From Paracoccaceae bacterium (lineage in GTDB: Bacteria; Pseudomonadota; Alphaproteobacteria; Rhodobacterales; Rhodobacteraceae), in contig JAUYQR010000017.1 of the NCBI GenBank assembly GCA_030697175.1, positions 62,001 through 126,000 on the forward strand: DNA of 64,000 nucleotides, given 5' to 3'. The first letter of the stretch is position 1, and the number at the start of each line of letters is the position of its first letter. Under the pieces are notes generated by a model. The model made no database searches, was not told the origin of the DNA, and was given only the letters and a program-made list of their open reading frames with translations. Both the position numbers and the translations under genes were made by a program. Shown in pieces: positions 51,370 through 60,547 of this stretch.

Positions 51370-52289
51370 CCACCCATATCGCCTTCACCAACCCCGGCCG
51401 GTTCTGGCGCGGCAACCTGCACACCCACTCCACCCGCTCCGACGGGGTGCTGGCACCCGAAGAGGTCTGCCGCCGCTACCGCGCCGAAGGCTATGATTTC
51501 CTTGCCCTGACCGACCATTTCATCGGCACCTGCGGCTATCCGATCGTCGACACCACACCGTTCCGCAGCGACGGCTTCACCACCATCCTCGGCGCCGAGC
51601 TGCACTCCGGCGCGATGTCAAACGGCGAACTCTGGCACATCCTCGCCGTCGGACTGCCACCCGATTTCGCGCCCTCGAACGCGCCCGGCTTCCTGCCAGT
51701 CGACGGTCAGGAAACCGGGCCCGAAATCGCCGCCCGCGCCGTCGCGGCGGGCGCTTTCGTCGCCGTCGCGCACCCGCAATGGTCCGGCCTGACCCTCGCC
51801 GACGCCCGCTCCATCACCGCCGCCCACGCGGTCGAGATCTACAACCACGGCTGCGGCACTGGCTGCGACCGCCCCGATGGCGCTGCCATCGCCGACCTCC
51901 TCCTCACCGAAGGCCGCCGCCTCAGCCTCATCGCCACCGATGACGCACATTTCCACGAGCCCGACCATTTCGGCGGCTGGGTCATGGTGAAAGCCACCGA
52001 AAACACGCCCGAAGCCTTGTTGCAGGCGCTGAAGGACGGCGCGTTCTACTCCTCGCAAGGGCCCGAGATTCGCAGCGTCACCGTCGAAGGCGACCACGTC
52101 ACCGTCGAATGTTCCGCCGCCGTTTCGGTCGTGGCAATGGGCCGCGGCAGCGGGGCCAAGGCCGTCCACGGCCACTCGATGACCCGTGCCTCCGTCCCGC
52201 TCGCCCGCCTCAACACCTCGCCCTGGCTCCGCGTCGCGGTGATCGACGCCGCCGGAAAACGCGCCTGGTCGAACCCGATCTGGCTTTGA
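51366..52289 (+). CDS. PHP-domain metal-dependent phosphoesterase-like protein
   Basis: 307-residue protein with the PHP fold: NLHTHSTRSDGVLAPEEV (first HxH metal site), FLALTDHFIG (second), GAELHSG, VAVAHPQWSG and IATDDAHFHEPDHFGG (last metal residues). Such proteins hydrolyse phosphate esters such as nucleoside 3',5'-bisphosphates or histidinol phosphate. The C-terminal 80 residues form a beta-rich extension. Start overlaps the kinase stop (ATGA), so the two are made together; a phosphorylated sugar acid may connect them. Substrate unknown. Confidence 0.85.
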   Translation: MTTHIAFTNPGRFWRGNLHTHSTRSDGVLAPEEVCRRYRAEGYDFLALTDHFIGTCGYPIVDTTPFRSDGFTTILGAELHSGAMSNGELWHILAVGLPPDFAPSNAPGFLPVDGQETGPEIAARAVAAGAFVAVAHPQWSGLTLADARSITAAHAVEIYNHGCGTGCDRPDGAAIADLLLTEGRRLSLIATDDAHFHEPDHFGGWVMVKATENTPEALLQALKDGAFYSSQGPEIRSVTVEGDHVTVECSAAVSVVAMGRGSGAKAVHGHSMTRASVPLARLNTSPWLRVAVIDAAGKRAWSNPIWL

Positions 52290-52360
52290 TAACCACTCCA
52301 CGGCAAGATGGGCCAACCATAGGAACAGACCACCCTCGCTCTGACCACCGCCTCAGGCCG

Positions 52361-52403
52361 CGCCTCCCTCCCCCCTCGTGGGGGAGGGCTGGGGAGGGGG
52401 GGG
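52361..52403. repeat. Dispersed C/G-rich repeat, family B
   Basis: CGCCTCCCTCCCCCCTCGTG followed by GGGGAGGGCTGGGGAGGGGG. Closely matches the copies at 3821 and 23137. It lies in the 133-base gap before the DUF1801-type gene. Confidence 0.7.
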
Positions 52404-52422
52404 CTTCCGGAAGGCCAGCACC

Positions 52423-53043
52423 ATGATCACCGACATCGAAGACTACTTCAGCCTTGGCTGCGGTCGTTGCGCCCGGTTCGCCACACCCGACTGTTCCGCC
52501 CGCCGCTGGGCCTCAGGCCTTGCCGACCTGCGCCGCATCTGCCGCGATGCGGGCCTGACCGAGACGGTGAAATGGGGCCATCCCTGCTACATGCACGCAG
52601 GCCGCAACATCGCCCTGATCGGCGCCCTGCGCGGTGATTTCCGGCTCAACTTCTTCAACGCGGCCCTGATGCAAGACCGCGACCACGTTCTGGAACGCCA
52701 GGGACCGAACACCCCGCACCCCGACAGCTTGCGCTTCACCGACACCGCCGCCGCCCGTGCAATGGAACCCACGATCCGCGCCTATCTGGCCGAGGCGATG
52801 GGCTACGCCGAGGCCGGTACCCTGCCTGCGAAACCGCAAACCGAAATCGACCTGCCGCCCGAACTGATCGAGGCCCTCGACATGGACCCCGACCTTGCCG
52901 AGGCGTTCCACCGCCTGACCCCCGGTCGCCAGCGCAGCTACGTGATCCTGCTGTCGGGCGCGAAAGCCAGCGCCACCCGGCTTGCCCGCATCGAAAAAGC
53001 CCGCCCGCGCATCCTCGCAGGCAAAGGCGCGAAGGAGCGTTAG
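52423..53043 (+). CDS. YdeI/DUF1801-type protein
   Basis: 206-residue soluble protein. The first half (LADLRRICRDAGLTETVKWG, HPCYMHAGRNIALIGAL, FRLNFFNAALM) is a DUF1801/YdhG-like domain; the C-terminal half (LPPELIEALDMDPDLAEAFH, LTPGRQRSYVILLSGAK) is the bacteriocin-protection YdeI/OmpD-associated motif. An unusual N-terminal CGRCARF...TPDC Cys trio may bind metal. Function unknown. The ATG at 52423 follows GGAAGGCCAGCACC; converges with hutU. Confidence 0.82.
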   Translation: MITDIEDYFSLGCGRCARFATPDCSARRWASGLADLRRICRDAGLTETVKWGHPCYMHAGRNIALIGALRGDFRLNFFNAALMQDRDHVLERQGPNTPHPDSLRFTDTAAARAMEPTIRAYLAEAMGYAEAGTLPAKPQTEIDLPPELIEALDMDPDLAEAFHRLTPGRQRSYVILLSGAKASATRLARIEKARPRILAGKGAKER

Positions 53044-53101
53044 GTGGTTACCAACCCGTTAACGCCCCCACTAACCCGTTGATCACAAACGCTTCTGGAA
53101 A

Positions 53102-53118
53102 TGTCCCACCGTGGGACA
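53102..53118. promoter_or_regulatory. Palindrome TGTCCCAC-C-GTGGGACA abutting the hutU stop
   Basis: A perfect 8+1+8 palindrome whose last base touches the hutU stop codon. Same core as the site before fur (4489). Between convergent genes it could act as a hairpin for the hutU transcript, but no T-run follows. Confidence 0.55.
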
Positions 53119-54792
53119 CTACAAGATGCCTGGCAACCGCAGCCCATGCTCGACCGCGCAATCGCGGGCAATCTCATACCCCGCGTCGGCATGCCGCATC
53201 ACCCCCGTCGCCGGGTCATTCCACAACACATTCGACAACCGCCGCGCCGCATCCTCGGTGCCGTCCGCCACCACGACCATGCCGGAATGCTGGCTGAACC
53301 CCATCCCCACACCGCCGCCATGATGCAGCGAAACCCACGTCGCCCCCGACGCCGTATTCAAAAGCGCATTCAACAGCGGCCAATCGCTCACCGCGTCCGA
53401 CCCATCCTTCATCGCCTCCGTCTCTCGGTTCGGGCTGGCCACCGACCCCGAGTCCAGATGATCCCGTCCTATCACGATCGGCGCCTTCAACTCCCCCGAC
53501 GCGACCATCTCGTTGAACATCAGCCCCGCCCGGTGCCGGTCGCCAAGCCCGATCCAGCAGATCCGCGCCGGCAACCCCTGAAACGCAATCCGCTCCCGGG
53601 CCATATCCAGCCAGTTGTGCAGGTGCTCATTCTCCGGAAACAGCCGCTTCATCGCGGCATCGGTCTTGTAGATATCCTCCGGATCGCCGCTTAGGGCGCA
53701 CCAGCGGAACGGCCCGATCCCCCGGCAGAACAGCGGGCGGATATAGGCAGGCACGAACCCCGGAAAGGCAAACGCGTTCTCCAACCCCTCATCCAGCGCC
53801 ACCTGCCGGATGTTGTTGCCGTAATCCAGGGTCGGCACGCCCGCGTTCCAGAACTCCACCATCGCCGCGACATGGGTCTTCATGCTGGCCCGCGCCGCAT
53901 GCTCCACTGCCTTCGGGTCCGTCTCCCGCGCGGCCTTGGCCTGCTCCACTGTCCAGCCCTGCGGCAGATAGCCGTTCAGCGGATCATGCGCGCTTGTCTG
54001 ATCCGTCACGATATCCGGCCGCACCCCCCCGGCCTGCATCCGTCGCACCAGTTCCGGGAACACATCCGCCGCGTTGCCCAAAAGGCCCACCGACTTCGCC
54101 TCGCCTTTCGCGGTCCACTCCGCGATCATCGCCAGCGCTTCGTCCAGCGTCCGGGCCTTCGCGTCGACATAGCGGGTGCGCAGGCGGAAATCGATCCGCG
54201 TTTCGTCACACTCCACCGCCAGACAGCACGCCCCGGCCATTACCGCCGCCAACGGCTGCGCGCCGCCCATGCCACCGAGGCCCCCGGTCAGGATCCAGCG
54301 ACCCTTCAGGCTGCCGCCGTAATGCTGCCGCCCGGCCTCGGCAAAGGTCTCGTATGTCCCCTGCACAATGCCTTGCGTGCCGATATAGATCCAAGACCCC
54401 GCCGTCATCTGGCCGTACATCGCCAGACCCTTCTTATCCAACTCGTTGAAATGGTCCCACGTCGCCCAATGCGGCACGAGGTTGGAATTGGCGATAAGCA
54501 CCCGCGGCGCATCCTTGTGGGTGCGGAAGATCCCCACAGGCTTGCCCGATTGCACCAGCAGCGTCTCGTCCGCCTCCAGATCGCGCAAGGCCGCGACGAT
54601 GCGGTCGAAATCCTCCCAGGTCCGCGCCGCCCGCCCGATACCGCCGTAGACCACCAACTCATGCGGATTTTCGGCCACGTCGGGATGCAGGTTGTTCATC
54701 AGCATCCGCAAGGGCGCCTCCGTCAGCCAGCTTTTCGCGCTGATCTCGGTGCCGGTCGCGGGATAGATGTCACGGGTGTTGTGGCGGGTCAT
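53119..54792 (-). CDS. hutU: Urocanate hydratase
   Basis: Second step of histidine degradation: urocanate to imidazolonepropionate, using tightly bound NAD as electrophile. 557 residues, normal length. Landmarks: [36 protein letters not shown] (NAD loop), [29 protein letters not shown] (catalytic Cys region) and [18 protein letters not shown]. Starts one base after the hutH stop, so the order of transcription is hutI-hutH-hutU. Confidence 0.97.
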   Translation of the reverse strand: MTRHNTRDIYPATGTEISAKSWLTEAPLRMLMNNLHPDVAENPHELVVYGGIGRAARTWEDFDRIVAALRDLEADETLLVQSGKPVGIFRTHKDAPRVLIANSNLVPHWATWDHFNELDKKGLAMYGQMTAGSWIYIGTQGIVQGTYETFAEAGRQHYGGSLKGRWILTGGLGGMGGAQPLAAVMAGACCLAVECDETRIDFRLRTRYVDAKARTLDEALAMIAEWTAKGEAKSVGLLGNAADVFPELVRRMQAGGVRPDIVTDQTSAHDPLNGYLPQGWTVEQAKAARETDPKAVEHAARASMKTHVAAMVEFWNAGVPTLDYGNNIRQVALDEGLENAFAFPGFVPAYIRPLFCRGIGPFRWCALSGDPEDIYKTDAAMKRLFPENEHLHNWLDMARERIAFQGLPARICWIGLGDRHRAGLMFNEMVASGELKAPIVIGRDHLDSGSVASPNRETEAMKDGSDAVSDWPLLNALLNTASGATWVSLHHGGGVGMGFSQHSGMVVVADGTEDAARRLSNVLWNDPATGVMRHADAGYEIARDCAVEHGLRLPGIL

Positions 54793-54793
54793 G

Positions 54794-56323
54794 TCAAAGC
54801 TCCGGCAAGGGTGTCAGGGTGGCGCGGGCAAGGCTGCCGTCGGCCACCATCAGGGCGGCGGCGGCTAGATCGGGGGCAAGGTAGCGGTCATCCTCCAGCG
54901 CCGGCACGTCGCGGCGGAGGCGCGCCACCGCCCGCTGCAACGGGGGCGAGGTTTCCAACGGCGCGCGGAACCCGATGCCTTGGGTCGCGCACAAGGCCTC
55001 GACCCCAAGGATCGCCTGCAGGTTCGCATTCATCCGCACCAGCCGCCGCGCGCCATGGGCGGCCATGCTGACGTGATCTTCCTGGTTGGCTGAGGTCGGC
55101 GTCGAATCGATCACCGTCGGATGCGCCAGATGCTTGTTTTCGCTCATCAGAGCCGCCGTCGTGACCTCGGCAATCATGAAGCCCGAGTTCAGCCCCGGCT
55201 TTGGCGTCAGGAACGCGGGCAGGTCGAACGACAGCACCGGATCGACCATCAATGCCACCCGCCGCTGCGCTATGGCGCCAATCTCGGCCAAGGCCATCGC
55301 GATCATATCTGCTGCAAAACCAACAGGTTCTGCGTGAAAGTTCCCACCAGACACGATCTGCCCGTCGGTCAGCACCAGGGGGTTGTCCGTCGCTGCGTTT
55401 GCCTCCACCTCAAGCGTCCGCGCGGCCATCCGCAGCACGTCGATCGCGGCTCCGGTCACCTGCGGCTGGCAGCGGATGCAGTAGGGGTCCTGCACGCGCG
55501 TATCACCCTCGCGGTGGCTTTCGCGGATTTCCGAGCCGTCCAGCAGGTCGCGCATCGCCGCCGCCGCCTCGATCTGCCCGGCATGGCCGCGAAGCGAGTG
55601 GATTTCCGGCGCCAGCGGCGCAGTGGAGCCCATGATCGCGTCGGTCGACATGGCGCTCGTCACCAGCGCCGTCTGCGCCGCACGCCAGCCGTCGAACAGT
55701 CCTGCCAGCGCGTAAGCCGTTGAAAACTGTGTGCCGTTGATCAGCGCCAGCCCTTCCTTCGGACCCAGCACCACTGGCCGCAACCCAGCCCGCGCCAACG
55801 CTTCGCGGCCCGAAAGCGTTTTCCCCGCGAAATCCGCCTCGCCCTCACCGGTCATCGCCGCCGCCATATGGGCAAGAGGGGCCAAGTCGCCCGACGCCCC
55901 GACCGAGCCTTGCGCCGGGATCACCGGCACCACGCCCTTGGCCAGCATGCCTTCGATCAGCGCCACGATCTCCCACCGCACTCCAGACGCGCCGCGCCCA
56001 AGGGACAGAAGTTTCAACGCCATCATCAGCCGCACAGTCGCCGGTTCCATCGCTTCACCAACCCCGCAGCAATGGCTCAGGATCAGGTTTTTCTGAAGTA
56101 TGGCAGTATCTTCTGGTGCGATCTTCAGGCTTGCCAGCTTGCCAAACCCGGTGTTCACACCGTAAACCGCCGCCGTCCCGGCCGCCGCGCGGGCGATGTG
56201 CGCCGCCGCCGCAACGACCCCCGCCTTGGCAGAAGGGTCCAGTCGCGCAGGCGCCCCTTCGCGCCAGATGCGCTCCAACTGGCGCAGCGTCGTGTGGCCG
56301 GGGATCAGGATTTCAGCGGTCAA
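54794..56323 (-). CDS. hutH: Histidine ammonia-lyase
   Basis: First step of histidine degradation: histidine to urocanate and ammonia, using the self-formed MIO cofactor. The Ala-Ser-Gly triad is in [39 protein letters not shown] and [14 protein letters not shown] are also typical. I place the start at TTG 56323 ([20 protein letters not shown]): GGAGG lies four to eight bases upstream and the product is then 509 residues, the family norm. The longer in-frame ATG at 56473 would give 50 unrelated residues inside hutI. Overlaps hutI by 11 bases. Confidence 0.94.
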   Translation of the reverse strand: MTAEILIPGHTTLRQLERIWREGAPARLDPSAKAGVVAAAAHIARAAAGTAAVYGVNTGFGKLASLKIAPEDTAILQKNLILSHCCGVGEAMEPATVRLMMALKLLSLGRGASGVRWEIVALIEGMLAKGVVPVIPAQGSVGASGDLAPLAHMAAAMTGEGEADFAGKTLSGREALARAGLRPVVLGPKEGLALINGTQFSTAYALAGLFDGWRAAQTALVTSAMSTDAIMGSTAPLAPEIHSLRGHAGQIEAAAAMRDLLDGSEIRESHREGDTRVQDPYCIRCQPQVTGAAIDVLRMAARTLEVEANAATDNPLVLTDGQIVSGGNFHAEPVGFAADMIAMALAEIGAIAQRRVALMVDPVLSFDLPAFLTPKPGLNSGFMIAEVTTAALMSENKHLAHPTVIDSTPTSANQEDHVSMAAHGARRLVRMNANLQAILGVEALCATQGIGFRAPLETSPPLQRAVARLRRDVPALEDDRYLAPDLAAAALMVADGSLARATLTPLPEL

Positions 56324-57512
56324 TTTCGCCTCCGAAAATGCGGGAATGAAGCGGGGTCGCGCCAATGCGGTAAGACAGTTCCGCCGGATGCCGCGCCTCC
56401 CAGATGCACAGGTCAGCGCGCTGGCCCGTTTCGATGCGGCCGCGGTCGGCCAGCCCAAGCGCCGCCGCTGCATGGACGGTTGCGCCCATCAGCGCCTCTT
56501 CCGGTGTCAGGCGGAAAAGCGTGCAGGCCATGTTCATCGCCAGCGGCAATGAGGCGATTGGCGACGATCCGGGGTTCATGTCGGTCGCCACCGCCATCCG
56601 AACTCCTGCCGCGCGAAAGGCGGCGATCGGCGGGGCCTGCGTCTCGCGCAGCGTGTAGAACGCGCCCGGCAGTATCACCGCAACCGTCCCGGCAGCTGCC
56701 ATCGCCGCCACGCCATCCGCCGCCAGATATTCCAGATGATCCGCCGACAGCGCGCCGTGTTCAGCGGCCATCACCGCGCCCTTTAGGTCTGACAATTGCT
56801 CGGCGTGCAGCTTCACCGCAAGGCCAAGCTCTGCCGCCACCGCAAACAGCGGGCGCAGTTCGGCAGGCGAGAACGCGATCCCCTCGCAGAACGCGTCGAC
56901 CTGATCGACCAACCCTTCGGCATGGGCCACCCGCAGCGACGGAATTGCGACTTCCGCGATATAGGCTGCGGCGCGGCCGGTGAATTCGGGCGGAATGGCA
57001 TGTGCAGCCAGATGCGTCGATACCACATGCACCCGCCGTGCCGTGCCTATCGTCCGTGCCACGCGCAGCATCTTGACCTCGTCCGCCACGGTCAGCCCGT
57101 AGCCCGACTTCACCTCGATCACCGTCGCGCCTGCCGCGAGCATCAGGTCAATCCTTTGCAGGGCGGCTGCAAGCAGCTCCGCTTCGGATGCTGCCCGCGT
57201 GGCCTTCACGGTGGAAAGAATCCCCCCGCCGGCCCGCGCAACCGCCTCATAGCTCGCACCGTTCAGCCGCATCTCGAACTCTGCCGCGCGGTCGCCGCCA
57301 AAGACGACATGGGTATGACAGTCGATGAGGCCGGGCGTAATCAGGCGGCCACCGCAGCCCTTGTTGCTAAAGCTCTGGTATTGCGACGGAAGCTCTGCAA
57401 GTTTTCCCACCCAGACAACTTTTGTGTCCGCAATTGCAACCGCCCCGTCAGGGATCAGCCCATAGCCACCGGTCATCGTGGCAAGTGTTGCATCGGTCAG
57501 TAGCAGCGACAT
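56313..57512 (-). CDS. hutI: Imidazolonepropionase
   Basis: Third step of histidine degradation: opens imidazolonepropionate to formimidoylglutamate. 399-residue metal-dependent amidohydrolase: [20 protein letters not shown] (metal HxH), [33 protein letters not shown] (metal His), [10 protein letters not shown] (metal His, Glu) and [14 protein letters not shown] (metal Asp). First gene of the leftward hut operon, divergent from hutF across a likely HutC operator. Confidence 0.96.
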   Translation of the reverse strand: MSLLLTDATLATMTGGYGLIPDGAVAIADTKVVWVGKLAELPSQYQSFSNKGCGGRLITPGLIDCHTHVVFGGDRAAEFEMRLNGASYEAVARAGGGILSTVKATRAASEAELLAAALQRIDLMLAAGATVIEVKSGYGLTVADEVKMLRVARTIGTARRVHVVSTHLAAHAIPPEFTGRAAAYIAEVAIPSLRVAHAEGLVDQVDAFCEGIAFSPAELRPLFAVAAELGLAVKLHAEQLSDLKGAVMAAEHGALSADHLEYLAADGVAAMAAAGTVAVILPGAFYTLRETQAPPIAAFRAAGVRMAVATDMNPGSSPIASLPLAMNMACTLFRLTPEEALMGATVHAAAALGLADRGRIETGQRADLCIWEARHPAELSYRIGATPLHSRIFGGEIDR

Positions 57513-57546
57513 TGGGACCTTGTTTTATGTCTGCGGGTTTGGCTAA

Positions 57547-57576
57547 TATGTCTATACATAAGTCTGTATGTCAAGC
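57547..57576. promoter_or_regulatory. Candidate HutC operator between hutI and hutF
   Basis: TATGTCTATACATA (57547-57560) is an inverted repeat (TATGT-N4-ACATA), followed by a related half, AGTCTGTATGTCA. HutC sites in proteobacteria are TGTATA/TATACA-rich palindromes. It lies between the two divergent hut units, 35 bases from the hutI start and 10 from the hutF start. Confidence 0.65.
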
Positions 57577-57585
57577 GAGGCCAGA

Positions 57586-58923
57586 ATGATCCTGCACGCT
57601 CAAGGCGCCCTGCTCCCGGACGGTTGGGCAAAGGATGTGCGGATCACGGTCACCGAGGGCCGGATCACCGATGTCACCGCCAACACCGCACCCCAAGGCG
57701 AGCGTCATGCACTTGTCCTGCCGGCGCCGGTCAACCTTCACTCCCACACCTTTCAGCGTGCGATGGCCGGGCTGACCGAGGCGCGGACCGCAGGGCAGGA
57801 CAGTTTCTGGACGTGGCGCACCCTGATGTACCGCTTCCTCGACCATCTCACCCCCGACGACGTGGAGGCCATTGCCGCCCTTGCGATGATCGAGATGGCC
57901 GAGGCGGGCTATGCCGCGGTTGCCGAATTTCACTACCTTCACCATCAGCCCGGCGGTGCGCCCTACGACAATCCGGCCGAGCTTTCGGCTCGTATCGCGG
58001 CCGCCGCTGCCGACACCGGGTTTGGCCTCACCCTGCTGCCGGTTCTTTACGAACAGGGCGGCTGCGATGGCCGCGCTCTTGCTGGCGGGCAATTGCGTTT
58101 TGGCTGCGACCTCGAGCGTTTTCAGACCCTGCATGCCGCTGCCCGGAAAGCCCTGGCCCGTCCCGACGACGGCACTGGCGTTGCCCCCCATTCCCTCCGC
58201 GCCGTCAGCCGCAGGTCCCTGGCCGAAATCGCGCAGACCTCCGGCCCGATCCACCTGCACCTCGCCGAACAGGTGGCCGAGGTGGCCGAGGTCCAGGCCG
58301 CCTATGGCGCCCGCCCGGTCGAATGGGCGCTGCAAAACCTGCCCATCGACCAGCGCTGGTGCATGATTCACGCCACGCAGATGCAGCCCGATGAAACCGT
58401 CAGACTGGCGAAAACCGGCGCCGTCGCCGGCCTTTGCCCGATCACCGAGGCGAACCTCGGCGACGGTATCTTCGATGGTCCCGGCTGGCAGGCCGCTGGG
58501 GGGCGGCTTGGCGTCGGCACCGACAGCAACGTGCAAATCTCGCTGACCGGTGAACTGCGGCTGCTGGAATATTCCCAACGCCTTGGCCAGAAGGCCCGAG
58601 CAGTCATGGCCGATGCCATCCGTTCGACAGGCCGCGTGCTTCTGGACGCGAGCCTTCAGGGTGGCGCGCAGGCCGCGGGCCGCAGATCGGGTGCCATCGC
58701 TCCGGGCCAATGGGCGGACCTGATGGTTCCCGACACGTCGGATGTCGAGGGTCTGTCCGGCGATACCCTCCTCGACGCATGGATATTTGCCAGCCGTGAG
58801 CGCCCGGTCCGCGAGTTGTGGTCCGCTGGCCGCCACATCGTTGCATCCGGCCGCCACATCGCCCGTGACCGGATCGAAGCGCGCTACCGCAGCCGCCTTG
58901 CCGCCCTCAAGGCCCGCGCATGA
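57586..58923 (+). CDS. hutF: Formimidoylglutamate deiminase
   Basis: Fourth step in the five-step hut pathway: formimidoylglutamate to N-formylglutamate and ammonia. 445-residue zinc amidohydrolase: LPAPVNLHSHTFQRAMAGL (metal HxH), DSFWTWRTLMYRF, FHYLHHQPGG, IHLHLAEQVAEV (metal His) and LGVGTDSNVQISL (metal Asp). ATG at 57586 (MILHAQGALL) with GAGG six bases upstream was preferred to the ATG at 57568, which lies near the operator. Overlaps hutC by 4 bases (ATGA). It needs HutG for the last step, which is not in this window. Confidence 0.94.
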   Translation: MILHAQGALLPDGWAKDVRITVTEGRITDVTANTAPQGERHALVLPAPVNLHSHTFQRAMAGLTEARTAGQDSFWTWRTLMYRFLDHLTPDDVEAIAALAMIEMAEAGYAAVAEFHYLHHQPGGAPYDNPAELSARIAAAAADTGFGLTLLPVLYEQGGCDGRALAGGQLRFGCDLERFQTLHAAARKALARPDDGTGVAPHSLRAVSRRSLAEIAQTSGPIHLHLAEQVAEVAEVQAAYGARPVEWALQNLPIDQRWCMIHATQMQPDETVRLAKTGAVAGLCPITEANLGDGIFDGPGWQAAGGRLGVGTDSNVQISLTGELRLLEYSQRLGQKARAVMADAIRSTGRVLLDASLQGGAQAAGRRSGAIAPGQWADLMVPDTSDVEGLSGDTLLDAWIFASRERPVRELWSAGRHIVASGRHIARDRIEARYRSRLAALKARA

Positions 58924-59606
58924 CCGGCGGCTGGGAAGCAGTCCGCGCCGAGGTTCTGCGCCGCATCCGCGCACGCCAATGGCCTCCCGGTGGCCTTATT
59001 CCCGGCGAGGAAAGCCTTGCGCAGGAATTCAACGTCGCCCGCGCCACCGTCAACCGCGCGCTGCGTGATCTGGCCGAGGCGGGCGTGATCGAGCGCAAGA
59101 AACGCGCCGGAACCCGCGTTGCCGAACTTCCCGTCCGCCGCGCAAAGCTGGATATCCCGGTGATCCGGCAAGATGTCGAGGCGAAGGGCCTGACCCACGG
59201 TTTCGACCTTCTGGCCGACGATACAAGTCACGCCCCGGTTCCCGTCACCTCACGCCTCGGCCTGCCCGAAGGTGCCATCCTGCGCCATCTGGAAACCCTG
59301 CATCTGGCCGGCGGGCGGCCTTATGTGCTGGAAGACCGCTGGCTGAACCCCGCGGTCCTGCCAGACCCGGCCCCCGATTTCGCCGCCCTCAGCGCCAACG
59401 AATGGCTGGTGACCCACGTCAGCCTCGTGTCCGGCGACATCGCCTTCACTGCCGAAGCCGCGACATTGCGCGAAGCAGCCGTCCTCGGCGTGCCTCCGGG
59501 CACCGCGCTTTTCATCGCCGAGCGCACCACCTTCGGCACCCTTGGCCCTGTTACCTATGTCCGCCTTGCCCATGCGCCGGGGCATCGGGTGCAGATGACG
59601 TTCTAG
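58920..59606 (+). CDS. hutC: GntR/UTRA-family repressor HutC
   Basis: 228-residue regulator: N-terminal GntR winged helix (PGEESLAQEFNVARATVNRA, LRDLAEAGVIERKKRAGTRV) and C-terminal UTRA effector domain (LGLPEGAILRHLETLHLAGG, FIAERTTFGTLGPVTYVRLA). HutC proteins release the hut promoters when urocanate binds. Co-translated with hutF, so self-regulated. The stop overlaps the convergent LysR stop by 4 bases. Confidence 0.93.
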   Translation: MTGGWEAVRAEVLRRIRARQWPPGGLIPGEESLAQEFNVARATVNRALRDLAEAGVIERKKRAGTRVAELPVRRAKLDIPVIRQDVEAKGLTHGFDLLADDTSHAPVPVTSRLGLPEGAILRHLETLHLAGGRPYVLEDRWLNPAVLPDPAPDFAALSANEWLVTHVSLVSGDIAFTAEAATLREAAVLGVPPGTALFIAERTTFGTLGPVTYVRLAHAPGHRVQMTF

Positions 59607-60445
59607 GCCAGATGCCGCGCCACCAGTTGCGCCAGCCGCCGGTGCAACGGCGCGATCCGGTGCCGGATGTGCAGCGCCGCAAACACCGGCTGGCGCAAGA
59701 CCGGCGCATCCGCCACCAGCCGGAAGCCGCCCGCCGTCAGCGCCTCGGCGGTCTTTTCCAGCACGTAGCCCGATCCGCCCATCGCCATGAGCAGCGACAC
59801 CACCGACGCAGATTGCCCGACCGACACCGCAGCCCCCGCAAGCCCCGGCGTCAACTGGCGGTGCATCTCTTCGAACGCGGGCGAAAAATGCGCGAACACA
59901 AAGCGCTCCGGCGTCACCTCCGCCAGCCGCCCGGTGTCGGTCGACACCATCCGGTAAGCCACGTCGCCCACACTTTCGAAATGCAGGTCGGGGTGCGGTT
60001 TGGGGCTGAACATCACCGCAAAGTCCAGAATTCCCGTCAGCAGATCGGCGCACATCTGGTTGGAGTAATCCGGCTCGATGTAGAATGCGGCTTCGGGCAG
60101 CGCCTGCCGGAACCCCGTCATCCAGTCGCCCAGATACAGCGCCGCCAGATCGTTCTGGATGCCCAGTCGCACCAGATGCGCCGCCCCTTGCGGAATCTGG
60201 ATCCGCCGCCGCGCCTCGTTCCATTCGTGGCGCAAGGCGCGGGCATGCGGCTCGAACCGCTTGCCCTCTGCCGTCAGATCCGTGCCTGCCCGCGACCGGT
60301 CGAAAAGCCGCGACCCCACCGCCTGCTCCAGCGCCGTCACCCGCGACGACACGGTGGATTGGGTGATCCCCAGCCGGTCCGAGGTGCGGTGAAAACTGCG
60401 CGTCTCGGCAAGGTCAAGAAAGGTATCAAGAAGCTCGATCTGCAT
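59603..60445 (-). CDS. LysR-family transcriptional regulator
   Basis: 280-residue activator/repressor: N-terminal HTH MQIELLDTFLDLAETRSFHR, then TSDRLGITQSTVSSRVTALE and LFDRSRAGTDLTAEG; effector domain in the C-terminal two thirds. The frame stays open for another thousand codons upstream, but that part is antisense to the dehydrogenase gene; the ATG at 60445 is the natural start. Divergent from the dimethylglycine dehydrogenase-like genes, which it probably controls. The 102-base spacer has AT-rich parts but no clear T-N11-A box I would defend. Confidence 0.9.
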   Translation of the reverse strand: MQIELLDTFLDLAETRSFHRTSDRLGITQSTVSSRVTALEQAVGSRLFDRSRAGTDLTAEGKRFEPHARALRHEWNEARRRIQIPQGAAHLVRLGIQNDLAALYLGDWMTGFRQALPEAAFYIEPDYSNQMCADLLTGILDFAVMFSPKPHPDLHFESVGDVAYRMVSTDTGRLAEVTPERFVFAHFSPAFEEMHRQLTPGLAGAAVSVGQSASVVSLLMAMGGSGYVLEKTAEALTAGGFRLVADAPVLRQPVFAALHIRHRIAPLHRRLAQLVARHLA

Positions 60446-60547
60446 GGCGTCCTCTGATCGGGTTCTTCGATCAATAGGCCGCCGATTGCCGAATTGAAAG
60501 CCACCGCACGCGGCCTGATAGTGGCGCGAAGAAACGGGAGGGCAGCG

